Shown one piece after another: positions 43,080-52,430 of a stretch of 64,000 bases of DNA. How positions within the stretch are numbered: the stretch's first letter is position 1; every line of letters starts with the position of its first letter. The notes under the pieces were generated by a model. It was not told where the DNA came from and made no database searches. It saw only the letters and a list, made by a program, of their open reading frames with translations. Source of the DNA: Paenisporosarcina sp. FSL H8-0542 (GTDB taxonomy: Bacteria; Bacillota; Bacilli; Bacillales_A; Planococcaceae); NCBI RefSeq assembly GCF_038632915.1, contig NZ_CP152050.1, positions 2,511,001 through 2,575,000 on the forward strand, written 5' to 3'. The position numbers and the translations under genes are program-made.

Positions 43080-43340
43080 GACTGGGAACTGACCCCATAG
43101 TTTGAGACAAATAAAAACACCTTAAGTTGAAAAACAGGTATGTAATACCTAAAGACAACTTGGAGGTGTTTTTATATGGATACAATAGTAAGTTATCCAG
43201 CAGAAGTTAAAAAGAGCAAGTGAATTAAGATAACTGAGTACCTATAAAACCAAATAAACACAAATCAAAACATGGGTGAGATTTGATCCCTGTCTCATAG
43301 CAGTTCGCTAGGAGGACGCTCTTTCTTTCATACCACATTT
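43080..43340 (+). mobile_element. IS3-family left-end remnant
   Basis: ACTGACCCCATAGTTTGAGA, then GGAGGTGTTTTTATATGGAT opening an orfA-like start MDTIVSYPAEVKKSK and a stop, resembles the left end of IS3/IS150-type elements. Only about 250 bp remain and no transposase core is present. Confidence 0.5.
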
Positions 43341-43404
43341 AATAACAGTCATCTACTTCAAATGAAAGATTGGATGGTAACGTGATGTTTAAATACAGTA
43401 CATT

Positions 43405-45240
43405 TCAAAGATTCATATTTAAATAAAAGTAGAATAGTACTCCATCTGAAGTATTCATGACACCACACTTCACACCATGTAGATTTAATATATTTTTCGA
43501 AATGGCAAGGCCTAATCCAGTACTACCTTCTGATCGTTGTCTAGACGTATCACCTCGATAGAATCGTTCCCAAACCTTTTCTAATTGGTCAACTGGAATA
43601 TGCGACCCTTTATTTTCCACGCAAACTTTTACCTGCTCATTCTCTACGATGGTCGAAATATAGATATGCTCATTCAAAGGCGTATAACGGATTGCATTTG
43701 TAATGTAGTTCGTAATGACTTGTTCGATAAGATGTTGATTTGCTAAAACTTTTATTGAATTCAATTCTTTATGAATGGTTAATTGCTTTTTCTCTATTTC
43801 TAAATGTAATTCATGACAAATATGCTCAATTACTTTGTCTAAATAAAAAGATTCCATTTTCATTCTGTACGTTCCGGACTCGTACTTTGCTAGTTCAAGC
43901 ATATCAATAATTAAACGATCCATCTTGTCGACTTCTTTTTCCATCGCTTCAAAGTAGTAATCCTTCTTATGACTAGCAACACCGTCTCTCAGGATCGAAA
44001 TACAACTTTTCATAATACTTAGTGGGGTCTTCAATTCATGTGAGACACTTGAGATAAATTCTTTTCTAGTATTCTCTAACTGTTTTTCTTTTTCAATGTC
44101 TTGCTGTAGCTGAGTAATGTGCGAATGTAGTGTATCCGATAGTAAATTTATATTCTGAGATAAATCGCCTATTTCATCTTTAGAGTAATATTCAATTCGT
44201 TCTGAAAAATCTAAGCCTGCAATTTTTCTAGTTGAATTGTTGATTTTTAATAATGGTCTTGCAATTTTGATTGAATAGTAAAAAGAAGCCAAAATAGTTA
44301 GTAGTAACACAAAAGCTATCAAATATATAAAATAATCGTTGACCATTTGTGCAGCTTCATCTACAGGTTGTAAGGAAGCCATTGAAAAGATATAACTGAT
44401 GTTCCCATTTTTTTCTTTAACCGGATCAATGAATAGCTTATATTTTATTCCATTTTGCTCATAATCAAGCGTTTTGATCGTTGTGAAATGATTTTCTTCA
44501 TTAAACAATAAATCTGTTTGGAATTCACTAATACGCTCCATAAATAAGCTATTACTATAGATGATACTGGAAACATCATTTTGATCAGGAAATCGTACAT
44601 TCTGTATGATTCCTTTTGATTGACTGATTTGAAAATTAGAATGATATTGAGATTGATATTTAATTGTTAATGCTATTTTATCTTGCAGATTAAATTCTTT
44701 ATGATGATCCATTTGGAATTCCTTATCAAGTTTTGTCCAAATAAATTGATTTACCAAATATGAATCATTCTGTGCCAAATATAGATAAAACGGGATTATT
44801 ATATTATTTTTTTCAATCGTATAAAGATCCACTTCCTCTCCTATTATAATGGTTGGAGTATCTTTATAAACATCTTCTCCTTTTAATAAATGATACAGTG
44901 GAATCGTTACGAATTGATTTGAATTTTTAGCGTCACTTATTTTAATTTCTGCATAATAATCATTTGAAGATATAATATTTCCATTTTGATCCAATGTGGT
45001 TATCCATGTATTGTGAGTACGATAAAAATCTTGCTCTAATTGCTGGATGGATTGCACATTTCCATTACTTTTTAAGTATTGTTTCTCAAATGATTTGATA
45101 CTTGATTTCAAATCATTTACTTTCTGATTTTCATAGTATTGCTTAAAGAAGATGGTCTGACCAATATAAATTGTACCTGTAATTAACAAACATAACGTTG
45201 TTGTTAATAAAAATAATTTTAAAACAATACCGAATTTCAT
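43405..45240 (-). CDS. sensor histidine kinase
   Basis: The 611-residue membrane kinase has a first membrane segment (about 7-27), a 260-residue extracellular sensor region, a second membrane segment (about 295-315), a HAMP domain, the dimerisation/phosphoacceptor helix SVSHELKTPLSIMKS and an ATPase domain with NYITNAIRYTP (N box) and STGLGLAISKN (G box). Its ATG overlaps the stop of the response-regulator gene (ATGA), so the pair is coupled. The large extracellular part suggests a surface signal. The cognate target may be the secreted-protein gene at 42453. Confidence 0.9.
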   Translation of the reverse strand: MKFGIVLKLFLLTTTLCLLITGTIYIGQTIFFKQYYENQKVNDLKSSIKSFEKQYLKSNGNVQSIQQLEQDFYRTHNTWITTLDQNGNIISSNDYYAEIKISDAKNSNQFVTIPLYHLLKGEDVYKDTPTIIIGEEVDLYTIEKNNIIIPFYLYLAQNDSYLVNQFIWTKLDKEFQMDHHKEFNLQDKIALTIKYQSQYHSNFQISQSKGIIQNVRFPDQNDVSSIIYSNSLFMERISEFQTDLLFNEENHFTTIKTLDYEQNGIKYKLFIDPVKEKNGNISYIFSMASLQPVDEAAQMVNDYFIYLIAFVLLLTILASFYYSIKIARPLLKINNSTRKIAGLDFSERIEYYSKDEIGDLSQNINLLSDTLHSHITQLQQDIEKEKQLENTRKEFISSVSHELKTPLSIMKSCISILRDGVASHKKDYYFEAMEKEVDKMDRLIIDMLELAKYESGTYRMKMESFYLDKVIEHICHELHLEIEKKQLTIHKELNSIKVLANQHLIEQVITNYITNAIRYTPLNEHIYISTIVENEQVKVCVENKGSHIPVDQLEKVWERFYRGDTSRQRSEGSTGLGLAISKNILNLHGVKCGVMNTSDGVLFYFYLNMNL

Positions 45241-45917
45241 AAACTCTCCTCAAACTTATATCCTGTTCGAATAATCGTTGAAATCAGTTTTGATTTGCTT
45301 CCTAATTTCGCTCGTAAATTACGAATATGTGTATTGATCGTTCGATCATCACCAAAGTAGTCATGTCCCCAAATCTTATATAAGAGTTGTTCTCTTGTAA
45401 TCACGATTCCTTGATTTTGCATTAAATATGTTAAGATTTCAAATTCGGTATGTGTTAAATTAATATTTACTCCTTCTACCTTTACTAACCTTGAAGAAAA
45501 ATCTACTGTAATACCATTTTTAGTTAAAGTATCTATTGATCCTTCATTCAATCGATATCGACTTTCAAGTAAACGTTTGACTCTTGCTAATAAAATTGGT
45601 GGACTATATGGCTTTGTGACATAATCATCAGCACCTAGCTCAAACCCAAGTAATGTATCATCCTCATCAATACGTGCAGTTAACATGATGATTGGAACAT
45701 TTGATCCCTTACGGATTCTTCTACAAACAGTCCATCCATCTACTTTTGGCAACATGATATCAAGAATAATTAGATGAAAAGCATGTTTTTGAAATGATTC
45801 TAATGCTTGTTCACCGTCAATGGCTTCAACCACCTCATAACCCTCGTTTAGGAAATAATCTTTCACAATTTCACGTAAAATAGTCTCATCTTCTACTATT
45901 AAAATTTTGTACTGCAT
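45237..45917 (-). CDS. OmpR-family response regulator
   Basis: The product (about 226 residues) has a receiver domain (ILIVEDE, phospho-acceptor in LDIMLPKVDG, LTAR, DYVTKPY) and a C-terminal winged helix (THTEFEILTYLMQNQG, DDRTINTHIRNLRAKLG). ATG at 45917 is preferred by codon; a TTG at 45923 has the better distance to GAGAG. First gene of the two-gene operon. Such regulators bind 10-11-bp direct repeats like those at 42250 and 42368. Confidence 0.9.
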   Translation of the reverse strand: MQYKILIVEDETILREIVKDYFLNEGYEVVEAIDGEQALESFQKHAFHLIILDIMLPKVDGWTVCRRIRKGSNVPIIMLTARIDEDDTLLGFELGADDYVTKPYSPPILLARVKRLLESRYRLNEGSIDTLTKNGITVDFSSRLVKVEGVNINLTHTEFEILTYLMQNQGIVITREQLLYKIWGHDYFGDDRTINTHIRNLRAKLGSKSKLISTIIRTGYKFEESL

Positions 45918-46349
45918 TATCAATTCACACTCTCTTTCAATGCTCCTTATTCTTAGATTCTATCCAATAACTCTTCGATTACTCCATTACTTAAATGAAT
46001 AAATCGTTCCTATTAAGAACGGGAGTAGATTTAAAAGAGAAAAAACTGGAAATAAGAAAAATGTTGCAACTTTACCATTGTTATTTAATTGTTTACCAAT
46101 GGTAATGTACTAACTTCTTTCAATATTTGAGTTTCAATAAATTTAATTTTTAATTCTGTTTCAAAAAAGTATAGCCTGACGAAATAAAGATTAGGTAAAG
46201 ATACCGAATAAAAGTTTACGATCTCAAAAAATAAATAGTCCATTTTGTCATGGCTTCAGCAACCTTCTGGTGAGCTAATTAGCTGCTCATTGATCTTAAA
46301 CTCAAGCACCATTAGTTGATTAAGCACTTATGCTTCTTTACTTCTCATT
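45918..46349. other. 430-bp gap
   Basis: Contains the inverted repeat TTACCATTG and CAATGGTAA (about 46073-46106) and a decayed R1 near 46305. No gene seen. It should include the promoter of the two-component operon. Confidence 0.4.
46305..46327. repeat. R1 element, copy 19 (decayed)
   Basis: AAGCACCATTAGTTGATTAAG; only the right half is recognisable. Confidence 0.5.
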
Positions 46350-46892
46350 CTAAACCCGTTCGCTAACCTTGACTCTCCAAATCATATGATCATACCCCTC
46401 GTCCCAATAATCCTTTAACAAGTAATCAGGTTCTCCAAACTTCTTTTTCCATATTTTTTGTGCACTAGTATATCCACTATCTAAACAAAATTCTTCTATG
46501 CCTTTATTCTGTAAAGTAAAATACATTTTATTTAATAGCAAATTCCCTACCCCAATCCTCTGGTAGTCAGGAAGAACAAATACCGTACCTATTTCAATTA
46601 GCTCTTTGAAAGTATTGTTTGTACAATCACTAATGAGATCGCTTGCTGGGCCGTATTCAATTGAACCAATAATTTTATCACCATCTAAAGCAATCAAAAA
46701 ATATCTTTTTTCACCATTGCTTTCAAAATCACTTTCTAAGTATTTTTTCTTAACTTTAATTTCATCATTAATATCATCCGACTTCTCCACTATACCTTCC
46801 TTATTAAACGTATCAATAATAACAATTCTAAAAAATTCATTTAACTGTTTAATGTCCTCAATACTTGGCCTTCTAATCACCACATTAATCAC
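46350..46892 (-). CDS. GNAT-family N-acetyltransferase
   Basis: The 180-residue enzyme shows GNAT motifs: IIGSIEYGPAS, the acetyl-CoA-binding GTVFVLPDYQRIGVGNLLLN with QRxGxG and the C-terminal FCLDSGYTSAQKIW. GTG at 46892 with GGAGGG is the start. Acceptor unknown. Monocistronic, between two R1 elements. Confidence 0.85.
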   Translation of the reverse strand: MINVVIRRPSIEDIKQLNEFFRIVIIDTFNKEGIVEKSDDINDEIKVKKKYLESDFESNGEKRYFLIALDGDKIIGSIEYGPASDLISDCTNNTFKELIEIGTVFVLPDYQRIGVGNLLLNKMYFTLQNKGIEEFCLDSGYTSAQKIWKKKFGEPDYLLKDYWDEGYDHMIWRVKVSERV

Positions 46893-46948
46893 CTAAAACC
46901 CTCCCAACTCCTATTCACTTGAAACGAAATTGCAGTAATCCTTTTTAA

Positions 46949-47036
46949 AGTGTCCTGCCTCGTTAGTTGAATAAGAAAAAGAGCTGCTTAAGCAGCCCGA
47001 TAATCTTTAACTAAAGCACCCGATAGTTGAATAAAT
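46949..47036. repeat. R1 paired element, copy 20
   Basis: Paired form with spacer hairpin AGCTGCTTAAGCAGC; ends at the 3' end of the monooxygenase gene. Confidence 0.8.
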
Positions 47037-47043
47037 AACATTG

Positions 47044-47370
47044 TCAAATTCCAAAAAAGTTATGTCTCTCTACTTTACAAACTCTGAGAGAAAAGTTTTT
47101 ATACCATTCAGATTTCCCTTTATTTTGTGCTACTCTATGGGCTGAAATTTCCTTCCATTCTTTTATGGATTGTAAAGAATCCCAATACGAAACAGTAATT
47201 CCTAGTCCTTCATCCCGTGCATCTTCGACACCTAAAAATCCATTCTGCTGAGAAGCTAATTCCACCATTTTATCCGCCATTCTGCCGTAACCATTATCTC
47301 CTTCAGTTCTTTGTGAAGAAAAAATCACTGCGTAATAAGGTGGTTCAGGAGTTTTCGCAATTCCACTCAT
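47044..47370 (-). CDS. antibiotic biosynthesis monooxygenase-like protein
   Basis: The 108-residue protein (YYAVIFSSQRTEGDNGYGRM, then LASQQNGFLGVEDARDEGLG and SYWDSLQSIKEW) is a single ABM domain close to the YqjZ type. Such dimeric proteins bind haem or oxidise small aromatic compounds, but many have no known substrate. ATG follows AAGGGGA. Stands alone between R1 copies 20 and 21. Confidence 0.8.
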   Translation of the reverse strand: MSGIAKTPEPPYYAVIFSSQRTEGDNGYGRMADKMVELASQQNGFLGVEDARDEGLGITVSYWDSLQSIKEWKEISAHRVAQNKGKSEWYKNFSLRVCKVERHNFFGI

Positions 47371-47436
47371 ATGTAAGTCCCCTTAGAAATTTATTTTTCA
47401 TTAATATAAAAAATTCCAGCATAATCTCAGGTCTTA

Positions 47437-47496
47437 TTATTGAACTAAACTGCCCCGTTAGTTAAATAATAAATGCTTTAATCTATGCACCTGTTA
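47437..47496. repeat. R1 element, copy 21
   Basis: Left palindrome intact (loop ACTGCCCCG); right part shortened. Confidence 0.75.
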
Positions 47497-47513
47497 GGGG
47501 AAAACGCACTTTT

Positions 47514-47678
47514 CTAAAAGGATGGAAAAATAGCATCCAACAAGAAAATTAATAATACGATTATAGCGAGAATAGTAAACTCTTTTTTATCGAAATTTTT
47601 ATCTTCGCTGTATTTTTGTTTAATACTCCTATATTTAGCCTGTACCTTTTTTTGTATATGTTTTTTATCTTCTGACAT
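47514..47678 (-). CDS. small membrane protein
   Basis: The 54-residue product has a charged N-terminal helix (MSEDKKHIQKKVQAKYRSIK) and one membrane segment at the C-terminus (FTILAIIVLLIFLLDAIF). ATG at 47678 follows AAAGGAG with 9 nt spacing, which decides the start against the longer frame. Unknown function. Confidence 0.6.
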   Translation of the reverse strand: MSEDKKHIQKKVQAKYRSIKQKYSEDKNFDKKEFTILAIIVLLIFLLDAIFPSF

Positions 47679-47761
47679 CAAAACAGACTCCTTTCCATTT
47701 TCAATCGTCACCTCTGAATTTTTATTTATATTCCTTTCATTCTATACCTTGTGAATAAAAA

Positions 47762-47842
47762 CCTTCTTAAACTAACCTGCCCCGTTAGTTGAATAATAAA
47801 AAGGCTTTACCCCTTATTGAAGTAAAGCCTCCGTTTGTTTAC
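47762..47842. repeat. R1 paired element, copy 22
   Basis: Paired form with spacer GGCTTTACCC. Confidence 0.8.
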
Positions 47843-47895
47843 GTACATTTCTTCACAAAAATGAACTACCTCCCTCTAAATCCATTGCCAAAAAA

Positions 47896-48117
47896 TTACC
47901 AAATCCCACTAAACCACCACCCAATAAGAATGAGACTCGCTCCACCCCAAACTGTGGTTCCCACTATCCACCAAACTATGGATTTAGTTGAACTTTTCTT
48001 ACTTTCCATATTTCTTATTATAAAAGTGAGCTTACTATCCATATTTTTTTTCATAGAAGCGAGAACAATAAATCCGATTATGATGAAACCAACAGTTATC
48101 CAAAGTAATAAATCCAA
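47896..48117 (-). CDS. small membrane protein
   Basis: A 73-residue protein with membrane segments at about residues 3-21 and 46-68 separated by a basic, serine/lysine-rich loop (RNMESKKSSTKS). Start TTG with AGGGGG about 12 nt upstream. A longer frame exists on the opposite strand but is low-complexity and lacks a ribosome binding site, so I prefer this one. Confidence 0.5.
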   Translation of the reverse strand: MDLLLWITVGFIIIGFIVLASMKKNMDSKLTFIIRNMESKKSSTKSIVWWIVGTTVWGGASLILIGWWFSGIW

Positions 48118-48245
48118 TTTTTTAATACACCCCCTTTTTGTGAATTACTTTCCTAACTTGCTGCGTAACTTAAGAACTTCCCTTCGCAATTTCTATTATA
48201 TTTTAAACAAAAATATCCAATTATCTTCGTAGAAAGTCTTCTTGT

Positions 48246-48421
48246 TGCTTTGGAATAAAGTTTGATTAAAAAGTACCACTAAAACCCATATTTTACAATA
48301 AATTAAAAGAATCCATTTTGAAAGAAATTGTTCAAAATGGATTCTTTTTCAGCAGATTTAAGTCTGGTTTTATAAAAAAGTTTGATCTTTTTCTGTCTGT
48401 GTTGTTCCACAATCGCGCCCT
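48246..48421 (+). repeat. dispersed repeat R3, copy 1
   Basis: GAATCCATTTTGAAAG and TTCAAAATGGATTC form an inverted pair, followed by AGCAGATTTAAG and CAATCGCGCCCTTTAA. Shared with 61666-61827 and partly with 53517-53640. Confidence 0.8.
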
Positions 48422-48457
48422 TTAATGGAGTAACAAGGACTTCCGCTTTTGCATACT

Positions 48458-48922
48458 TCAATATTCTCCTTTAATTACAAAAAACGAGCCCCGAATTGTT
48501 CCAGCTAGTTTAGACTTCTGCCTAGCAAACTTAAACTTCCCTTCTAACTCGTTTGGTACCTCCATCCCCTCAGAAAGCTTAAAACCAACGGCCCGCTTCC
48601 TAGGGCCATCAACCGTATACATGACGTTGACCACAAGACCATCCTCATAAATGACGTAAGCAAATTTGATATTTTCCAGTTGAAAACGCGACGTTTCTAA
48701 AGGTTGGGCCGCAAACTCAATATCACGATCTTCTTTCAAAATTCGGTTCACATAATCAAGGGTCTCCTGGCCTTCGCTAGCTGGTACAACCGTAAATTCA
48801 TGCTTGTATTTGTTCATAAAGTAACGGGCTTCATTAGCACGTAAACCAGCAAGCGCCTCTACTACAGGTGAAGATTCTAAACCAACCGTAGACACATTTT
48901 TAAAATCAACGATATAGGACAT
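48458..48922 (-). CDS. conserved hypothetical protein in the WYL-regulator cluster
   Basis: The 154-residue protein begins MSYIVDFKNVSTVGLESSPV and is predicted soluble with mixed alpha/beta structure. I do not recognise a characterised family. ATG at 48922 follows AAAGGAG with 8 nt spacing. It is the second gene of a two-gene unit, 22 bp after the effector-binding gene, and divergent from a WYL regulator, so it is probably under that regulator's control. Confidence 0.65.
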   Translation of the reverse strand: MSYIVDFKNVSTVGLESSPVVEALAGLRANEARYFMNKYKHEFTVVPASEGQETLDYVNRILKEDRDIEFAAQPLETSRFQLENIKFAYVIYEDGLVVNVMYTVDGPRKRAVGFKLSEGMEVPNELEGKFKFARQKSKLAGTIRGSFFVIKGEY

Positions 48923-48944
48923 TTCCATCTCTCCTTTTATCTTT

Positions 48945-49424
48945 TTATTTCCTAACAACAGGAATCCACATTTCACCAAAAACTAAGCCGTTTCGCTGCC
49001 CCATCTCAACCGTTGCATTTGGCCCACCAACATAGGCAAAATTCTTTGCTTCTGGCAAGACTTGACCGAAGGCAAGGCCAACAAGCTTATTATTCAATTC
49101 ATCAGCCGTCTTACCTTCCCCATTAACAACTAGGTATTCCCCTTTAGGAAATTGGATTACTCTGGCTTCTTCTGGTGCCGATGCCTCTGTCATGACGCCA
49201 GCATAATGCATCATCTTGTTATTCACTGCTTCGTTCACGGCAAAAATGTAGTCATTTGTGGCTATGGCTTTTAAAGAGTCAAGCCTTCCATCTTGGCTGA
49301 AGGCTTGCCAAAAGTCTGACTTTTCCTTGTTTATGCCAGCAAAGTCTGTGTAATCGCTCTTAAGCTCAGTTCCAAAACCTAAAACGGTAAAGCTGTCTTT
49401 TTCTTCTAAGGTATAATCTGCCAT
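48945..49424 (-). CDS. GyrI-like / effector-binding-domain protein
   Basis: The 159-residue protein (MADYTLEEKDSFTVLGFGTE at the start, QFPKGEYLVVNGEGKTADEL in the middle, WIPVVRK at the end) fits the stand-alone SOUL/GyrI-like effector-binding fold of AraC and MerR regulators. These domains bind amphipathic small molecules. ATG at 49424 with AGAGGAAGG upstream. First gene of the divergent unit next to the WYL regulator. Confidence 0.75.
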   Translation of the reverse strand: MADYTLEEKDSFTVLGFGTELKSDYTDFAGINKEKSDFWQAFSQDGRLDSLKAIATNDYIFAVNEAVNNKMMHYAGVMTEASAPEEARVIQFPKGEYLVVNGEGKTADELNNKLVGLAFGQVLPEAKNFAYVGGPNATVEMGQRNGLVFGEMWIPVVRK

Positions 49425-49534
49425 ATTCAAAACCTTCCTCTTTTTTATATTTATCAAATGAATTGTCTTCTTCACTTGATAGGTTTATGATAGCCTTAAA
49501 TCATGTCAAAAAATGATACTGTTTAGGAGTCACG

Positions 49535-50497
49535 ATGAAAAAAGTTGAACGGATTAATATCATTATGCGGTATATCAACAACCGCGCCCACTTTACAATT
49601 TCTGAAATCATGCGAGAATTTAACATCTCTCGTTCGACAGCTATTAGAGATATCAGAGAAATTGAGGCCATGGGGATGCCACTTGTCGCTGAAGTTGGAA
49701 GGGATGGGGGTTATTTTGTCATGCACAACTCTGTCCTGCCCGCTGTTCGCTTTACCGATAATGAGGTCAAAGCTCTTTTTATTGCCTTTATGGCCACAAG
49801 AAATCAACAACTTCCCTATCTAAAGAGTCGTCAGTCTTTAGCTGAAAAATTACTAGGCCTCATCTCAGAAAACCAGCAAAATGACCTTGTTCTTTTAAAT
49901 CAAATCTTGCTTTTTGAAGGGACCAACCCCAATAATCCCGACCTACTTGATCTTTCAGACCTCCCCCATCCCATGTTAGAAAAACTCATCCAAATCCTTC
50001 TTTTGGATAGCTATTTATTGATTACCATCAAAGAAGAGAAGGTAATAAAGTCTTATCCAATTTATCTCTTGCACCTTTATCATGAAAAAAGCCTTTGGCT
50101 GATTGAAGGCTTTGACTTAAAGGAAGAAAAGAAGCAGATTTTTCCTGTCGAGCATCTCACCAATGTCAAACCTTACCCGACGAAAAAAAGATTAAGTAAG
50201 AAAAAGATTTTAGAAAAACTAAGTAAGCAGGAAGAAGTAATCAACCTTGTCCTTGAACTTGGTCCAAAAGCGATTGCCCAGTTCAAAAAATACCATCCTT
50301 TAAAAGTTTCAATTTCCTATACGAATCCTTACCAAACCACAGCCATTCTAAAGACTTTTATCAATGTTAATAAGCCCGAAGAAGTGACCGAAATAACAAA
50401 TTGGCTACTTTTCCTAGGTGGGGATATCAAGGTCAGGGAAGTGCCAGAAGAAGTCTTGGAAGGTTTACAGGAGAGATTATGCTTATACTGCCCATAA
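49535..50497 (+). CDS. YafY-type HTH/WYL transcriptional regulator
   Basis: The 320-residue regulator has an N-terminal DeoR/HTH_11-type winged helix (AHFTISEIMREFNISRSTAI RDIREIEAMGMP) and a C-terminal half of the WYL type (LYHEKSLWLIEGFDLKEEKK). WYL domains sense nucleic-acid or small-molecule signals. It is divergently transcribed from the two genes at 48.4-49.4 kb across 110 bp, the classic position for a local regulator. ATG has AGGAG upstream. Confidence 0.85.
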   Translation: MKKVERINIIMRYINNRAHFTISEIMREFNISRSTAIRDIREIEAMGMPLVAEVGRDGGYFVMHNSVLPAVRFTDNEVKALFIAFMATRNQQLPYLKSRQSLAEKLLGLISENQQNDLVLLNQILLFEGTNPNNPDLLDLSDLPHPMLEKLIQILLLDSYLLITIKEEKVIKSYPIYLLHLYHEKSLWLIEGFDLKEEKKQIFPVEHLTNVKPYPTKKRLSKKKILEKLSKQEEVINLVLELGPKAIAQFKKYHPLKVSISYTNPYQTTAILKTFINVNKPEEVTEITNWLLFLGGDIKVREVPEEVLEGLQERLCLYCP

Positions 50498-50597
50498 AAT
50501 GTATCAATCAAGGAAACAGCGTTACTGCATGGTGAGTTTTTTGACATCGAAGCAAAAAGACGATCGTTGGAAAACCTAACTATAGTCTTTAGTTGTC

Positions 50598-50631
50598 CTT
50601 ATTCAACTAAAGCATCCGTTAGTTGAATAAG
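50598..50631. repeat. R1 element, copy 23
   Basis: Single form with loop AGCATCCG between convergent genes. Confidence 0.8.
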
Positions 50632-50685
50632 AACAGAGACACTTCTTAAACATTCGCGCCCGTTTGCAGAATCACCGTATACAAA

Positions 50686-50982
50686 TTATCCCCCAAATCC
50701 AAATAAAACCATAAGCAACAGTGGTAAAGCTAATCCAATAACAAGAAGAATTATTACTAAAAATCCTATATATTTGAGAATTCCCTTCTCCTTTGTCTTA
50801 AAGGCACAAATGCCCGAGATAATACCGCCTACCATAAGTATAATTCCAAAGATAAAAAGTATCCCAATAACGATTTTTTCTATAAAAGTCGGATTTTTAG
50901 ATATAAAATAGCTAACTCCAAATGCAATTACTCCTATAATACTGAAAGCAAGTGACCATTTACTCTTCTTTTGTGTAGCCAA
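50686..50982 (-). CDS. small membrane protein
   Basis: About 98 residues with three membrane segments (near residues 10-30, 36-58 and 72-95). TTG at 50982 has GAGGGG 8 nt upstream; the GTG three codons earlier is too close to that site. No family recognised. Confidence 0.55.
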   Translation of the reverse strand: MATQKKSKWSLAFSIIGVIAFGVSYFISKNPTFIEKIVIGILFIFGIILMVGGIISGICAFKTKEKGILKYIGFLVIILLVIGLALPLLLMVLFGFGG

Positions 50983-51028
50983 TAATTTCACCCCTCATAC
51001 CCCGATTGTTGAACACAAGTTATACAAC

Positions 51029-51060
51029 ACTGTTCAACTAACCTGCCCCTTTACTTTAAT
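51029..51060. repeat. R1 element, copy 24
   Basis: Left-type form with loop CCTGCCCC; right arm diverged. Confidence 0.7.
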
Positions 51061-51118
51061 ACGTTTGAAACGAATAAAAGCTCCAACTTTAAATAAATTT
51101 TCCATATATATAATTATC

Positions 51119-51157
51119 AAAGAGACGGAAAAGGTAAGATCTTTTTCCGTCTCTTTT
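51119..51157. terminator. intrinsic terminator
   Basis: AAAGAGACGGAAAAAG-type arm and CTTTTTCCGTCTCTTTT around GTAAGAT. A second small hairpin (AAGGACC, GGTCCTT) follows at about 51172-51192. Confidence 0.75.
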
Positions 51158-51220
51158 AATGATATTTAATAAGGACCTAATGAAAGGTCCTTTTGTTGTG
51201 TTCAATATTCAAGCGTTCAT

Positions 51221-51436
51221 CTAAAACCAACTCAACACTGTAGCAGTTAAACCACAGATTACCATAGCAACTGCTAACATAATATACCTCGAGAAATCCC
51301 TCTCCCATTTTTGTAGAAAGTTCTCTTGCTTATTTTTTGCTTTATCAAATTCTTTCTTGAACTTAAATAGTTGTATTAGTAAATAAATACCTAAACAAAT
51401 TGCGATTAGACCAAAAAACACTCTTAACAATTCCAT
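51221..51436 (-). CDS. small membrane protein
   Basis: The 71-residue protein has two membrane segments (about 3-22 and 50-70) around a charged loop (KFKKEFDKAKNKQENFLQKW). ATG start; the ribosome binding site AAAAAAGG is close to it. Unknown function. Confidence 0.5.
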   Translation of the reverse strand: MELLRVFFGLIAICLGIYLLIQLFKFKKEFDKAKNKQENFLQKWERDFSRYIMLAVAMVICGLTATVLSWF

Positions 51437-51614
51437 AACCTTTTTTCACCACCATTTTCGCGATGAGTCCATCATATGTACAACTATATTTAAAAAAGTT
51501 TCATTTAGCATTGGCAAATTATCCTTTGTTCTCTTTTTAACTATGTTTAATTAGAATACTTAACAGAATTCCGGAAAATCTACGGTTACACTACGCAATT
51601 TAAGTTAACTGGAA

Positions 51615-52352
51615 TTAGTTATCTACATTAGTGGTGATTTCATTTTTCATTAAAGCAGCTTCATTTTCACTAATCTCTCTAATTTTCACTTTTTCATCAA
51701 TTAAGTCATTAAGAGCTTTATTAAAATTCGCTTCAGATTCTAATCGATCTTTTTCCCTCTCCAACCACTCAATAGAAGTACGTCGTTTTAAAATTACATT
51801 TTCAACAAAGTGATTAAATTTCTCCTGTGCTTCGGAACGTAAATGAACAGAAAATAGGATTATATTATATGGCCACTCTTTATTTTTTTTATAAGAGGAA
51901 TCAAAAAATAGGGTTTTCTCGTCCTCTGAATAATCATCGAAGTATATATCCCACTCTCCCTGGTCATTTTTATATCCAATTGCCTCGATACCCTCATCTT
52001 CATTGTCTTCAAAGTAATAGCTAATATGCCAATGGCGCCCTTTCAAATGCTCCTTTATTTCTTCAGAATCAAGACTAGTAGCAGTTTCTATATCAATTAT
52101 TTCCATCCCTTCTAGTAGGTCTTTGCTTTGAATAGGTAATGGCTTTGGAAGGTCTTCATTGTCATATAAGATCCCAGCTAAAGAAAAGGCAAGTTGCTTT
52201 TGGGCTTCTTTTATCGCTTCAAGTCTGGTTGTTCCTACTGCTAATGGATATTCCCAGCCATCTTCAGGAAATAGATTAGGAAAATATATACCAAAATCCC
52301 CTTCTTTGTGTTGTTTAATACATGCTTGATAGACTAGTTTTTTGTATTCCAT
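51615..52352 (-). CDS. HicB-like N-terminal domain protein
   Basis: The 245-residue protein begins with a HicB-type domain (YQACIKQHKEGDFGIYFPNL, then EDGWEYPLAVGTTRLEAIKE and LPKPLPI, about residues 7-75), the partly degraded RNase-H-like fold of HicB antitoxins. The remaining 170 residues are acidic and end in a long coiled coil (EWLEREKDRLESEANFNKAL). No HicA toxin gene is adjacent and the extension is unusual for an antitoxin, so a role as orphan antitoxin or immunity protein is only an inference. Confidence 0.65.
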   Translation of the reverse strand: MEYKKLVYQACIKQHKEGDFGIYFPNLFPEDGWEYPLAVGTTRLEAIKEAQKQLAFSLAGILYDNEDLPKPLPIQSKDLLEGMEIIDIETATSLDSEEIKEHLKGRHWHISYYFEDNEDEGIEAIGYKNDQGEWDIYFDDYSEDEKTLFFDSSYKKNKEWPYNIILFSVHLRSEAQEKFNHFVENVILKRRTSIEWLEREKDRLESEANFNKALNDLIDEKVKIREISENEAALMKNEITTNVDN

Positions 52353-52430
52353 TCTTACAATGTCCTCTTCTCCATAAGTATTTTTCGAGTTTTAATCCAA
52401 TATCTATGTAAAAATCATAAATTAGTAGAT

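Noticed and set aside
47789-48232. 147-residue plus-strand frame
   Set aside because: Starts inside an R1 element, is low-complexity, and the opposite-strand 73-residue membrane protein frame has the better context.
51615-52352. HicAB toxin-antitoxin pair
   Set aside because: Only a HicB-like domain is present, with a long unrelated extension; no HicA frame lies on either side.
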